A stretch of 46,688 bases of DNA from Streptomyces acidicola (GTDB lineage: Bacteria; Actinomycetota; Actinomycetes; Streptomycetales; Streptomycetaceae). Of this stretch, positions 24,034 to 31,164 are shown piece after piece. A program made the translations under genes and the position numbers. Every line of letters starts with the position of its first letter. Position 1 is the stretch's first letter. Location: contig NZ_VMNX01000048.1 in NCBI RefSeq assembly GCF_009377235.1, forward strand, positions 1-46,688. The letters run 5' to 3'. The notes under the pieces were generated by a model, which saw nothing but the letters and a program-made list of their open reading frames with translations, searched no databases and had not been told where the DNA came from.

Positions 24034-24045
24034 CATAGAAACACC

Positions 24046-24074
24046 ACAGCCCTCGGTAGAACGCCGAGGGCTGT
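24046..24074. terminator. intrinsic terminator after the displaced gene end
   Basis: Perfect 11-bp arms ACAGCCCTCGG and CCGAGGGCTGT around TAGAACG. It sits 13 bp past the duplicated dehydrogenase 3' end and upstream of the first Lrp gene. Confidence 0.75.
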
Positions 24075-24141
24075 TCGCCTGGGGCGTCAGGTCGCTCTTG
24101 CCTGTTCCCTGCCCGTTCCCTCTGCGCGCGTACGATCTGAG

Positions 24142-24153
24142 AGGAGGCCTCCT
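24142..24153. promoter_or_regulatory. perfect palindrome covering the ribosome-binding site of Lrp gene 1
   Basis: AGGAGGCCTCCT is a perfect 12-bp palindrome. Its first half is the Shine-Dalgarno sequence and it ends directly at the GTG start at 24154. It could pair with another copy or be a DNA operator. Confidence 0.5.
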
Positions 24154-24624
24154 GTGATCGACGACCTGGATCGCAAGATCATGCAGACGCTCACGCGTGA
24201 CGGGCGGACGCCGTACACGGCACTCGCCCGGGATCTCGGTGTGTCCGAGGCCACCGTGCGCCAGCGGGTGTCGCGGCTCCAGGAGAGCGGGGCCCTGCGC
24301 ATCGTGGCGCTGTGCAACCCGCTCACACTGGGGCACCAGTCCGTCCGGCTGATGATCCGGGTGCGCGACCTGACGCCCCGCGCGGTCGCCAAGAGCCTCG
24401 CGGACATGCCGATGATCAACCATGTGGCGTTGTGCGCCGGAAGCCAGGACATCTTCCTGGAGGGCACCTGCCGGGATCAGGCGCAGCTGGTGCAGCTCCT
24501 CGACGACATCCGGATGCTGCCCGGTGTCTCCAGGGTGCAGGTCCTGCTGCTTCTCGAACTGTTCAAGGACTATTCGTGGAACGGTCTCGACAGCGCGGTG
24601 GGCCAGAGCGAGGCCGGGGAATGA
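24154..24624 (+). CDS. Lrp/AsnC-family regulator 1
   Basis: 156 aa from GTG 24154. The N-terminal helix-turn-helix (DDLDRKIMQTLTRDGRTPYT, LARDLGVSEATVRQRVSRL) is followed by an AsnC/RAM ligand domain (SVRLMIRVRDLT, VALCAGSQDIFLEGTC, MLPGVSRVQVLLLLELFKDYSW). Such proteins respond to amino acids or related carboxylates and usually control adjacent transport or catabolic genes. It converges with Lrp gene 2 with no gap (stop at 24624, stop at 24625), so the pair is an inverted, diverged set. Probable controller of the ABC importer cluster. Confidence 0.92.
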   Translation: MIDDLDRKIMQTLTRDGRTPYTALARDLGVSEATVRQRVSRLQESGALRIVALCNPLTLGHQSVRLMIRVRDLTPRAVAKSLADMPMINHVALCAGSQDIFLEGTCRDQAQLVQLLDDIRMLPGVSRVQVLLLLELFKDYSWNGLDSAVGQSEAGE

Positions 24625-25110
24625 TCACGGCGGGAGGATCCGCTCGCCCGGCGCCGCCGACAGCTCCCGGAAACCCGCCCACAGATACGTGTCCTTGAGT
24701 ACTTCGAGGACGGTCAGCGCCTCCGCGTGGGCCACCCCGTTCACCCGGCGGACCCGTTCGGTGAGCAGCTCGGACAGGTGCGCGAGGTCACGGCAGCGGA
24801 CGTCCACGATCAGGTCGTAGGGCCCGACGCAGGAAGCGACGTACCGCACCTCCGGCATCCGGGACAGCTCGCGCGCGACCAGCGACACCGGGATGTGGTG
24901 GACGCGCACGGCCAGGTGCACCTCCACCTCGCCCAGCCGCACCGCGTCCGTCATGCCCACGACCTGAATCACTCCCTGGCGCTGCAGACGCTGGAAGCGG
25001 GCCCGTACGGATGCCTCGGACAGGCCGATGGAGCGACCGATCTCGCCGAAGGAGCGACGGCCGTCGACCCGCAGCTGGTCGATGATCTGCCGGTCCAGGT
25101 CGTCGATCAC
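24625..25110 (-). CDS. Lrp/AsnC-family regulator 2
   Basis: 161 aa, start GTG ending at 25110 with AGGAGG 8 nt upstream. It opens VIDDLDRQIIDQLRVDGRRS, with the HTH IGRSIGLSEASVRARFQRL, and has a RAM domain (VEVHLAVRVHHIPVS, YVASCVGPYDLIVDV, ALTVLEVLKDTYLW). It is clearly paralogous to Lrp 1 but far from identical. It is divergent from the ABC importer operon, with a 280-bp shared region that contains a TTGCGCAA palindrome, so direct regulation of that operon plus autoregulation is likely. Confidence 0.93.
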   Translation of the reverse strand: MIDDLDRQIIDQLRVDGRRSFGEIGRSIGLSEASVRARFQRLQRQGVIQVVGMTDAVRLGEVEVHLAVRVHHIPVSLVARELSRMPEVRYVASCVGPYDLIVDVRCRDLAHLSELLTERVRRVNGVAHAEALTVLEVLKDTYLWAGFRELSAAPGERILPP

Positions 25111-25303
25111 GTCACTACCTCCTGTGTGCCTCCACTCCATCATCACCCGGCCATCACCCGGCCGGAACGGTGGCGGGCGTCCAAGCCGGATCGGCCGGAT
25201 GGCCGGATCGGGCCGTACTGCGAGATCCGTGGAACAGGGTGCGCATTTCCACTCGATTCGATGCTGTGGCGCCTGTTCACCGCCTGTATCTCTGCCTGAA
25301 GCT

Positions 25304-25313
25304 GTTGCGCAAC
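25304..25313. promoter_or_regulatory. GTTGCGCAAC palindrome in the Lrp2/ABC divergent region
   Basis: Perfect 10-bp palindrome in the 280-bp spacer between Lrp gene 2 and the leader ORF. Palindromes of the TTGC/GCAA type are plausible Lrp-family half-sites. The same spacer has duplicated CATCACCCGGC (25141 and 25152) and GGCCGGAT repeats near 25190-25206. Confidence 0.45.
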
Positions 25314-25390
25314 CCGGGACGACCGCGGCGACCGCGCGGACCGTGGTGGCCGCCCGGCCGGAATCCCCGGAATCCAAGGAGGTACAGCAC

Positions 25391-25432
25391 ATGCACGCAC
25401 CCCCTCCCCCGCCGCCACTGAGGCCCTGGTGA
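25391..25432 (+). CDS. 13-codon polyproline leader peptide (MHAPPPPPPLRPW)
   Basis: ATG 25391 is preceded by AAGGAGG at 25377-25383, one of the best ribosome sites in the window. It opens a tiny frame of 13 codons with six consecutive prolines, ending at TGA 25430-25432. The stop overlaps the GTG start of the permease (GTGA). Ribosomes stall at consecutive prolines unless EF-P acts, so translation of the permease may depend on passage through the leader. No homologue is known to me; the assignment as a real peptide rests on ribosome site, overlap and composition. Confidence 0.6.
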   Translation: MHAPPPPPPLRPW

Positions 25433-26340
25433 CTGTCACCGCGCCGGCGCACGCCCCGGCTCCGCCGACCGCCCCCGCACGGCGGTCCGGCTTTCGGAGC
25501 GCAGCCGTCACCGCGGCCCTCCTCGCGCCCGCCGGAGTCACGATCGTCGCGCTGGTGCTGGTACCGCTGGCGCTGGTCGTGCGCGACAGCTTCGCGACCG
25601 CCGATCCGTACGGCGGCATCCAAGGGGGCTTCACGCTGGCGAACTACCAGCAGCTGCTGGACCCGGTCTACTTGAAGGTGTTCGGCTACAGCCTCGGCAT
25701 GGCGGCACTGAACACCGTCGTGTGTCTGTTCCTCGGCTACGTGGTCTCGTACTACCTCGCCGGGCGTCCGCCGCAGCGCCAGGGGCTGCTGCTCCTGCTG
25801 ATCATCGTGCCGTTCTGGACCGACTTCCTGGTGCGGACCTTCGCCTGGATCAATCTGCTCAGCCCGGGCGGCCCGGTGAACACCCTCACCGACGCCCTCG
25901 GTCTGACCGACGGACCGACCCGTTGGATCCCCAGCCAGGGCGCCTCCTTCGTCGGCCTGGTCTACGCCTTCCTGCCGACGGCGATCTTCCCGGTGTACGC
26001 CTCCCTGCGCGGTGTCGATCCGGCACTCGGTGAGGCCGCGCGGGACCTGGGCTGCGGCTGGTGGCGGGTGCACACCAAGGTCCTGCTGCCGCTGGCCCGC
26101 CCTGGACTGCTGGCGGCGGCACTGCTCACCTTCGTCCCCACACTCGGTGTCTTCGTGATTCCGGTTCTGCTCGGCGGGGGCAAGCACGAACTCGTCGGCA
26201 ACCTCATCGTCACCCTCTACACCGAGTTCCGGAACCAGCCCATGGGCGCGGCGGCCTCCGTTGTGCTGCTGACGCTGATGATCGTCTCGCTGGCGGTGTT
26301 CGGCACCGCGGCCGGGCGGCTGAGGAGGAAGGCGTCGTGA
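25429..26340 (+). CDS. ABC importer permease (PotB-like)
   Basis: 303 aa from GTG 25429, overlapping the leader ORF stop. Six transmembrane segments are visible (AALLAPAGVTIVALVLVPLA, AALNTVVCLFLGYVVSYYLA, GLLLLLIIVPFWTDFLVRTF and others). The EAA-type coupling loop GEAARDLGCGWWRVHTKVLLPLA is present near two-thirds. This matches spermidine/putrescine-type permeases. Together with the second permease it forms the membrane channel. Overlaps the second permease by 4 bp. The family also transports other polyamine-like and opine-like compounds, so the substrate is open. Confidence 0.9.
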   Translation: MTVTAPAHAPAPPTAPARRSGFRSAAVTAALLAPAGVTIVALVLVPLALVVRDSFATADPYGGIQGGFTLANYQQLLDPVYLKVFGYSLGMAALNTVVCLFLGYVVSYYLAGRPPQRQGLLLLLIIVPFWTDFLVRTFAWINLLSPGGPVNTLTDALGLTDGPTRWIPSQGASFVGLVYAFLPTAIFPVYASLRGVDPALGEAARDLGCGWWRVHTKVLLPLARPGLLAAALLTFVPTLGVFVIPVLLGGGKHELVGNLIVTLYTEFRNQPMGAAASVVLLTLMIVSLAVFGTAAGRLRRKAS

Positions 26341-27152
26341 AGTCCGCCGTGAAGTCCCTGCCCGACCGCGCCACCGGCTGGCTGGCCCGCGCCGTCATCG
26401 TCTTCCTCTACGTGCCGATCGTGGTCGTCGTCGTCCTCTCCTTCAACGGCTCCGACGTCACCTACAAGTGGGCCGGGTTCAGCACCCGCTGGTACGGCGT
26501 ACTCGCCGACGACACCGACCTGTTGTCCGCGTTGCGGATCAGCGCCGAGGTCGGCGTGGCGTCCGCGACCCTGGCCACCGCCGGCGGACTGCTGGCCGCG
26601 ATGGGCATGGCCCGGCTCGGCCGCCGCTTCCGGGTGGCCTTCTCGGGCGGGCTGTTCCTGCCGCTGGTCATCCCCGAGATCGTCCTCGGTGTGGCCCTCC
26701 TGGCGGTGTTCGGCACCCTCCGCGCCGACCTGGGCCTGACCACTCTCGTCCTCGGCCACCTCGTGGTGACCCTGCCGTACGCGGCCCTCATCGTCCTGGG
26801 GGCCCACGGCGCCCTCGACCCCGCGCTCGACGAGGCCGCCGCCGACCTCGGATGCAACGCCTGGCAGGGCTTCCGCCGCGTGACCCTGCCGCTGCTACGG
26901 CAGGCGCTGGTGGCGGCCTGGCTGCTCTGCTTCACCATCTCCTTCGGCAACATCGTGATGTCGACCTTCACCAGCGGCGTCGGCACCACCACGCTCCCGT
27001 TGCGGGTCTACTCCCTGCTCAAGGGCGGGCTCACCCCCGAGATCAACGCGCTCGGCACGCTCCTCGTCCTGTTCACCTTCCTGATCGTGCTCGGCGCGGG
27101 CCTGCGTCAGATGCGCCGCATCCTCGTCGGCGGCGACCGCACGCCCGGCTGA
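26337..27152 (+). CDS. ABC importer permease (PotC-like)
   Basis: 271 aa from GTG 26337, with GAGGAGGAAGG upstream and a GTGA overlap with the first permease. It shows the PotC pattern: TM1 VIVFLYVPIVVVVVLSFNGS, the SALRISAEVGVASATLATAGGLLAAMG block, the FLPLVIPEIVLGVALL segment and the EAA loop DEAAADLGCNAWQGFRRVTLP. It completes the heterodimeric permease. A 99-bp spacer separates it from the binding-protein gene. Confidence 0.92.
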   Translation: MKSAVKSLPDRATGWLARAVIVFLYVPIVVVVVLSFNGSDVTYKWAGFSTRWYGVLADDTDLLSALRISAEVGVASATLATAGGLLAAMGMARLGRRFRVAFSGGLFLPLVIPEIVLGVALLAVFGTLRADLGLTTLVLGHLVVTLPYAALIVLGAHGALDPALDEAAADLGCNAWQGFRRVTLPLLRQALVAAWLLCFTISFGNIVMSTFTSGVGTTTLPLRVYSLLKGGLTPEINALGTLLVLFTFLIVLGAGLRQMRRILVGGDRTPG

Positions 27153-27251
27153 ACCCCGCACTCCTCTCCCCTGCACTCCTCCCCTCCTCGGCACCCGCAC
27201 CCGCCGTACGTACGTCCCCTTCTGCTCCGTACGTTCTCGAAAGGCCCCGTC

Positions 27252-28334
27252 ATGTCCCGTCGCGCCGCCTCCAGAACCCTCCTGGCCACCTCCGTCGCCG
27301 TCAGCACCACCCTGTTCGCCACCGCCTGCGGAGGCTCCGGCTCCGACGCCGCCTCCTCCTCCGGCGGCGGCAAGAACCTGCACGTCTACGCCTGGGCCGG
27401 GGAGATCCCCGACAGCGTGGTGAAGGGCTTCGAGAAGGAGACCGGCATCAAGGTCACCGTCGACACCTTCGACAGCAACGAGACGATGACCGCCAAGCTC
27501 AGCTCCGGCTCCTCCGGCTACGACCTGGTCGAGCCCAGCCAGTACACGGTGCAGCAGCTCATCGGGCAGCAGCTCATCCAGCCCCTGGACCACGCGAAGA
27601 TCAAGGGCCTGGGCAATCTCGCCCTCAAGTTCCGCAGCCCCTCGTACGACAAGGACAACAAGTACAGCGTCCCGTGGATCTGGGGCACGACCGGCTTCGC
27701 CTACAACGACAAGTGCATCAAGTCGGCGACCAGCTGGAAGACGCTCTTCGACCCCAAGTACAAGGGCAAGCTGTACATGCTCGACAACATGCTGGCGTCC
27801 TACATCGCCGGGCTCCAGGTCACCGGCCACCGCGCCACCAGCACCGACAAGGACCAGATCGCCGACGCCACGGCGGCCCTCCAGAAGCAGAAGAAGATCC
27901 TGGCGGGCTACAACTCGACCAACTACCCGCAACTGCTCGCCGGCGGCCAGGCGTGCGCGGCCCAGGCGTGGAGCGGCACCGCGATGGCCAAGGTCGTGCA
28001 GTCCGACCCCCACGTCCACTACGTGATCCCCGAGGAGGGCGGCTCGGTGTGGACCGACGGGTTCGCCATCCCCAAGGGCGCCAAGAACACCACCTCGGCC
28101 TACGAGTTCATCAACTACACGCTGCGCCCCGAGGTCGCCGCCAAGGTGACCGACGACGGCTCCTCGGCCAGCGCCAACCAGGCGGCCCGCTCCTACGTCA
28201 AGAACAAGGAGGCCCTGGCCAACACCGCGATCTACGCGCCCAACGCCACCATCGTCAAGGCCGACTTCCTGCTCGACCCGGGCACCGCCATGCAGTACTT
28301 CCAGCAGGGCTGGACCAAGGTGAAGGCGTCCTGA
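27252..28334 (+). CDS. lipoprotein substrate-binding protein (PotD-like)
   Basis: 360 aa from ATG 27252. The lipobox is LFATAC with lipidated C26, followed by a Gly/Ser linker (GGSGSDAASSSGGG). The mature protein starts NLHVYAWAGEIPDSVVKGFEKETGI and contains YDLVEPSQYTVQQLI, WIWGTTGFAYNDKCI and GGSVWTDGFAIPKGAKN, all typical of the polyamine-binding PotD family. It should deliver substrate at the outer face of the membrane to the two permeases. The stop is followed after 1 bp by the ATPase start. Confidence 0.93.
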   Translation: MSRRAASRTLLATSVAVSTTLFATACGGSGSDAASSSGGGKNLHVYAWAGEIPDSVVKGFEKETGIKVTVDTFDSNETMTAKLSSGSSGYDLVEPSQYTVQQLIGQQLIQPLDHAKIKGLGNLALKFRSPSYDKDNKYSVPWIWGTTGFAYNDKCIKSATSWKTLFDPKYKGKLYMLDNMLASYIAGLQVTGHRATSTDKDQIADATAALQKQKKILAGYNSTNYPQLLAGGQACAAQAWSGTAMAKVVQSDPHVHYVIPEEGGSVWTDGFAIPKGAKNTTSAYEFINYTLRPEVAAKVTDDGSSASANQAARSYVKNKEALANTAIYAPNATIVKADFLLDPGTAMQYFQQGWTKVKAS

Positions 28335-28335
28335 C

Positions 28336-29433
28336 ATGATCGTCCACAAGTCACCCGCCGCTCCCGCTGCCGCCGCGCCGGCCGTGAAGCTGACCGGCGT
28401 CGGCAAGGCCTTCGGCCGTACGCACGCCGTACGGGGCGTGACCCTCGACATCCGGCAGAACGAGTTCTTCTCCATCCTCGGCCCTTCCGGTTGCGGCAAG
28501 ACCACGCTGATGCGCATGATCACCGGCTTCGAGGAGCCCACCGAGGGTGAGATCGCCCTCGGCGGCGTCCCGGCGGTCGGTGTCCCGCCGCACAAGCGGG
28601 ACCTGAACATGCTCTTCCAGAGCTATGCCCTCTTCCCGCACTTGAGCGTCCACGACAACATCGCCTTCGAGCTGAAGGTCCGCAGGTCCCGTCCCAAGGA
28701 GGCGATCTCGGAGGCGGTCCGCGAGGCACTCGCACTGGTCCGCCTCGAGGGTTTCGGCGACCGTGCCGTCTCCCAGCTCTCCGGCGGCCAGCGCCAGCGT
28801 GTCGCCATCGCCCGCGCCCTGATCGGCCGGCCCTCCCTGCTCCTGCTCGACGAACCGCTCGGCGCGCTCGACAAAAAACTGCGGGCCGAGATGCAACTGG
28901 AGCTGAAGAAGATCCAGCGCGAGGTCGGGGTCACGTTCGTGATGGTCACTCACGACCAGGAGGAGGCCCTGACCATGTCCGACCGCATCGCGGTCATGCA
29001 CGGCGGCCGGGTCATCCAGGTCGGCACCCCCGAGCAGATCTACGAGCGTCCGGCCACGCGTTTCGTCGCCGAGTTCATCGGCACCTCCAACTTCCTGACA
29101 GGAAAGGCGGATGGTGCCGGCCTGAGAGTGGAGGGCCTGGGAACCGTGCCGCTCCCGGAGGGCGGCTTCACCGGCGCGGGGCATCTCGCCGTCCGGCCCG
29201 AGAACGTCCGCATCTGCTCGGGGGAGTCCGCACTGCCGCCCGGGTGGGCGGCCCTGCCCGCCACCCTCCAACAGGTCGTCTACCTCGGCAGCGCCACCCG
29301 CTACCACCTCGCTCTCGTCGACGGCGGCGCGTTCGTCGCCGAGACGCACGGCGCGGAACCCGCCGGACTCTTGGCCGGCGGGCAGGTGTGGGCCCACTGG
29401 GACCCGCGGGCCTCCCGGTTCCTGGCCGAGTGA
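28336..29433 (+). CDS. ABC importer ATPase (PotA-like)
   Basis: 365 aa from ATG 28336. Walker A GPSGCGKTT at about 49-57, Q-loop MLFQSYALFPHLSV, ABC signature LSGGQ at 148-152, Walker B LLLLDEP at 168-174 and H-loop VTHDQEEAL are visible. A C-terminal TOBE regulatory domain (about 280-365) is present. With the two permeases and lipoprotein it forms one complete importer, in the order permease-permease-binding protein-ATPase rather than the classic ATPase-first order. Downstream lies a 159-bp low-complexity spacer. Confidence 0.95.
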   Translation: MIVHKSPAAPAAAAPAVKLTGVGKAFGRTHAVRGVTLDIRQNEFFSILGPSGCGKTTLMRMITGFEEPTEGEIALGGVPAVGVPPHKRDLNMLFQSYALFPHLSVHDNIAFELKVRRSRPKEAISEAVREALALVRLEGFGDRAVSQLSGGQRQRVAIARALIGRPSLLLLDEPLGALDKKLRAEMQLELKKIQREVGVTFVMVTHDQEEALTMSDRIAVMHGGRVIQVGTPEQIYERPATRFVAEFIGTSNFLTGKADGAGLRVEGLGTVPLPEGGFTGAGHLAVRPENVRICSGESALPPGWAALPATLQQVVYLGSATRYHLALVDGGAFVAETHGAEPAGLLAGGQVWAHWDPRASRFLAE

Positions 29434-29592
29434 CGACCGAGCCGCACCCCTGTGACACACCCGCACTCCCGTGACACACGCGTGCGTCTGTGCCGCACCC
29501 GTAGCCCGTACCGCACCCGCACCGTGCCGCACCCGCACCCCCGTGCCGCACCCGCACCCCGTGACACACCGCCACAGCAAGGAGACACGGCC
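29434..29592 (+). repeat. low-complexity CCGCACC / GTGACACAC repeats
   Basis: No gene seen. Between 29444 and 29570 the motifs CCGCACCC (about six copies) and GTGACACAC (three copies) alternate irregularly. The plus strand is strongly C-rich and G-poor in parts. It separates the ABC genes from the hydrolase and could act as a Rho-type or unstructured leader. A good AAGGAGA ribosome site for the hydrolase lies at its end. Confidence 0.55.
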
Positions 29593-30384
29593 TTGAAGGT
29601 CGCCGCAGCCCAGTTCGCCCCCACCGCCGATGTCGGGGACAACCTGGCCGCCATCGAGGACATGGTCGGCGAGGCCACGGCGGCGGGCGCCGAACTCGTC
29701 ATCTTTCCCGAGGAGTCGATGATTCCCGCCGAGGCCGCCGCAGAGCCCCTGCGGGACATCGCCGAGGCACACTGGCCCGCCTTCCTCGACGGGCTGTCCC
29801 GCATCGCGACCACCCACGGCACCGCGGTGATCGCCGGCGGCTACGAGGGCAGCGGCGCCGCCCTCCCGTACAACACCATCGCGGCCGTCGCCGCCGACGG
29901 CGAACTCCTCGGCCGCTACCGGAAGATGCACCTGTACGACGCCTTCAACTACCGGGAGTCCCGCGAGGTCCAGCGCGGCGACGAAGGGCCCTGCGTCGTC
30001 CGCATAGGCGAGTTCAACGTCGGGCTGGTCAACTGCTACGACGTCAGGTTCCCCGAGTTCACCCGCTCCCTGGTGGAGATGGGCGCCGACCTGCTGTCGG
30101 TGTCCGCGGCATGGGTGCGCGGCCCGCTGAAGGAGGACCACTGGACGACGCTGCTGCGCACCAGGGCGATCGAGAACACCTGCTGGGTGGTGGCCGCCTC
30201 GCTCACCACACCCGACTGCATCGGTATGAGCATGGCCGTCGACCCGCTGGGCATCGTCCGCGGCGCGCTCGGCGAGGAGGAACGAGCCCTGTTCGTGGTC
30301 GACGCCGACAAGCACCGCATCGACCGCGCCCGCACCATCCTTCCGGTGCTCCGCAACCGCCGCATCATCATCGGACCGAGGTGA
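29593..30384 (+). CDS. nitrilase-superfamily carbon-nitrogen hydrolase
   Basis: 263 aa from TTG 29593, chosen because AAGGAGA lies upstream and homologues start at this point; longer frames run through repeats. The catalytic triad of the superfamily is visible: E40 in VIFPEES, K111 in YRKMHLYDA and C148 in VNCYDVRFPEF. The fold fits amidases such as omega-amidase, deaminated-glutathione amidase or N-carbamoyl-amine amidases. Given the polyamine-type importer, hydrolysis of an amide or carbamoyl derivative of the imported compound is likely, but the substrate is not determinable here. Followed after 8 bp by the RraA-fold gene. Confidence 0.9.
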   Translation: MKVAAAQFAPTADVGDNLAAIEDMVGEATAAGAELVIFPEESMIPAEAAAEPLRDIAEAHWPAFLDGLSRIATTHGTAVIAGGYEGSGAALPYNTIAAVAADGELLGRYRKMHLYDAFNYRESREVQRGDEGPCVVRIGEFNVGLVNCYDVRFPEFTRSLVEMGADLLSVSAAWVRGPLKEDHWTTLLRTRAIENTCWVVAASLTTPDCIGMSMAVDPLGIVRGALGEEERALFVVDADKHRIDRARTILPVLRNRRIIIGPR

Positions 30385-30392
30385 CCGCCACC

Positions 30393-31091
30393 ATGCCGCT
30401 CGACATCCGGAACATGTCCGAACTCCCGCCCATCGAAAGTCAGTTGGCGCGGCGCCTCACCGAGGTCGACTTCGCCACCCTCGGCCACTATCTGGAGGAC
30501 GGTTTCTGCGACCCGCGGCTCCAGCGCGTCGCCGGTTCGGCCCGACTCGTCGGCCGTGCGGTGACCGTACGCATCACCCCCACCGACTCCACCCTGCTGC
30601 ACCACGCCGCCGGCCTCGTCGGCCCCGGTGACGTCGTGGTCGTCGACTGCGGCGGGGACCGCCGGCACGCCCCCCTCGGCGAGGTCGTCGTCAACGCCCT
30701 AGTCGCACGCGGGGCAGCCGGCGCGGTTGTGGACGGTGTCTGCACGGACGTCGACGCGCTGCGTGCACTCGGCCTGCCCGTCTACGCGTACGGCACCTCC
30801 CTGCTGACGACCAAGCTGCACGGGATTCCCGACGGCGGCCTGAACGTCCCCGTCTCCTGCGGCGGCGTGCCCGTCCGGGCGGGAGACCTCGTCCTGGGCG
30901 ACGCCAACGGCCTGCTCATCGCGCCCGCCGCACGCCTTGCCGCGGTACTCGACGAGGCGCTCGCCGACGACGCCGAGGAGCCCTCGATCGTCGCCGAACT
31001 GTATGCCGGCAGCCCGCTGGGCACGCTCACCGGAGCCACGGCGACGGTGCAGAAACTGCTGTCCGCAGCCGCACCCACCGAGAACCCCTAG
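30393..31091 (+). CDS. RraA-fold (HMG-aldolase/oxaloacetate decarboxylase-like) protein
   Basis: 232 aa from ATG 30393, with GAGGTGA 8 nt upstream; GTG 30381, overlapping the previous stop, is an alternative. The family pattern is clear: GRAVTVRITPTDSTLLHHA, GDVVVVDCGGDRRHAPLGEVVVNALVARGAAGAVVDG, then PVYAYGTS and GDLVLGDANGLLIAP. In class II HMG/CHA aldolases the next segment is DGxxRD, where Arg and Asp are important for activity. Here it reads DGVCTD, so the Arg is replaced by Thr. The reaction may therefore differ from known aldolases. Lies between amidase and BKACE genes. Confidence 0.85.
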   Translation: MPLDIRNMSELPPIESQLARRLTEVDFATLGHYLEDGFCDPRLQRVAGSARLVGRAVTVRITPTDSTLLHHAAGLVGPGDVVVVDCGGDRRHAPLGEVVVNALVARGAAGAVVDGVCTDVDALRALGLPVYAYGTSLLTTKLHGIPDGGLNVPVSCGGVPVRAGDLVLGDANGLLIAPAARLAAVLDEALADDAEEPSIVAELYAGSPLGTLTGATATVQKLLSAAAPTENP

Positions 31092-31164
31092 CCCGCACCC
31101 ACCGACCACCACCCCCCAACCAACCCCTCCAACCACCAACCCCCCAACCAGTAAGGAAGATCCC
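31092..31164 (+). promoter_or_regulatory. C-rich, almost G-free spacer upstream of the BKACE gene
   Basis: From 31093 to 31151 the plus strand is nearly all C, A and T, with only three G residues before the final CAG. Such stretches are unstructured in RNA and resemble Rho-utilisation sites, so a transcription-attenuation role is possible. It lies between the RraA and BKACE genes; an AAGGAAG ribosome site follows. Confidence 0.4.
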
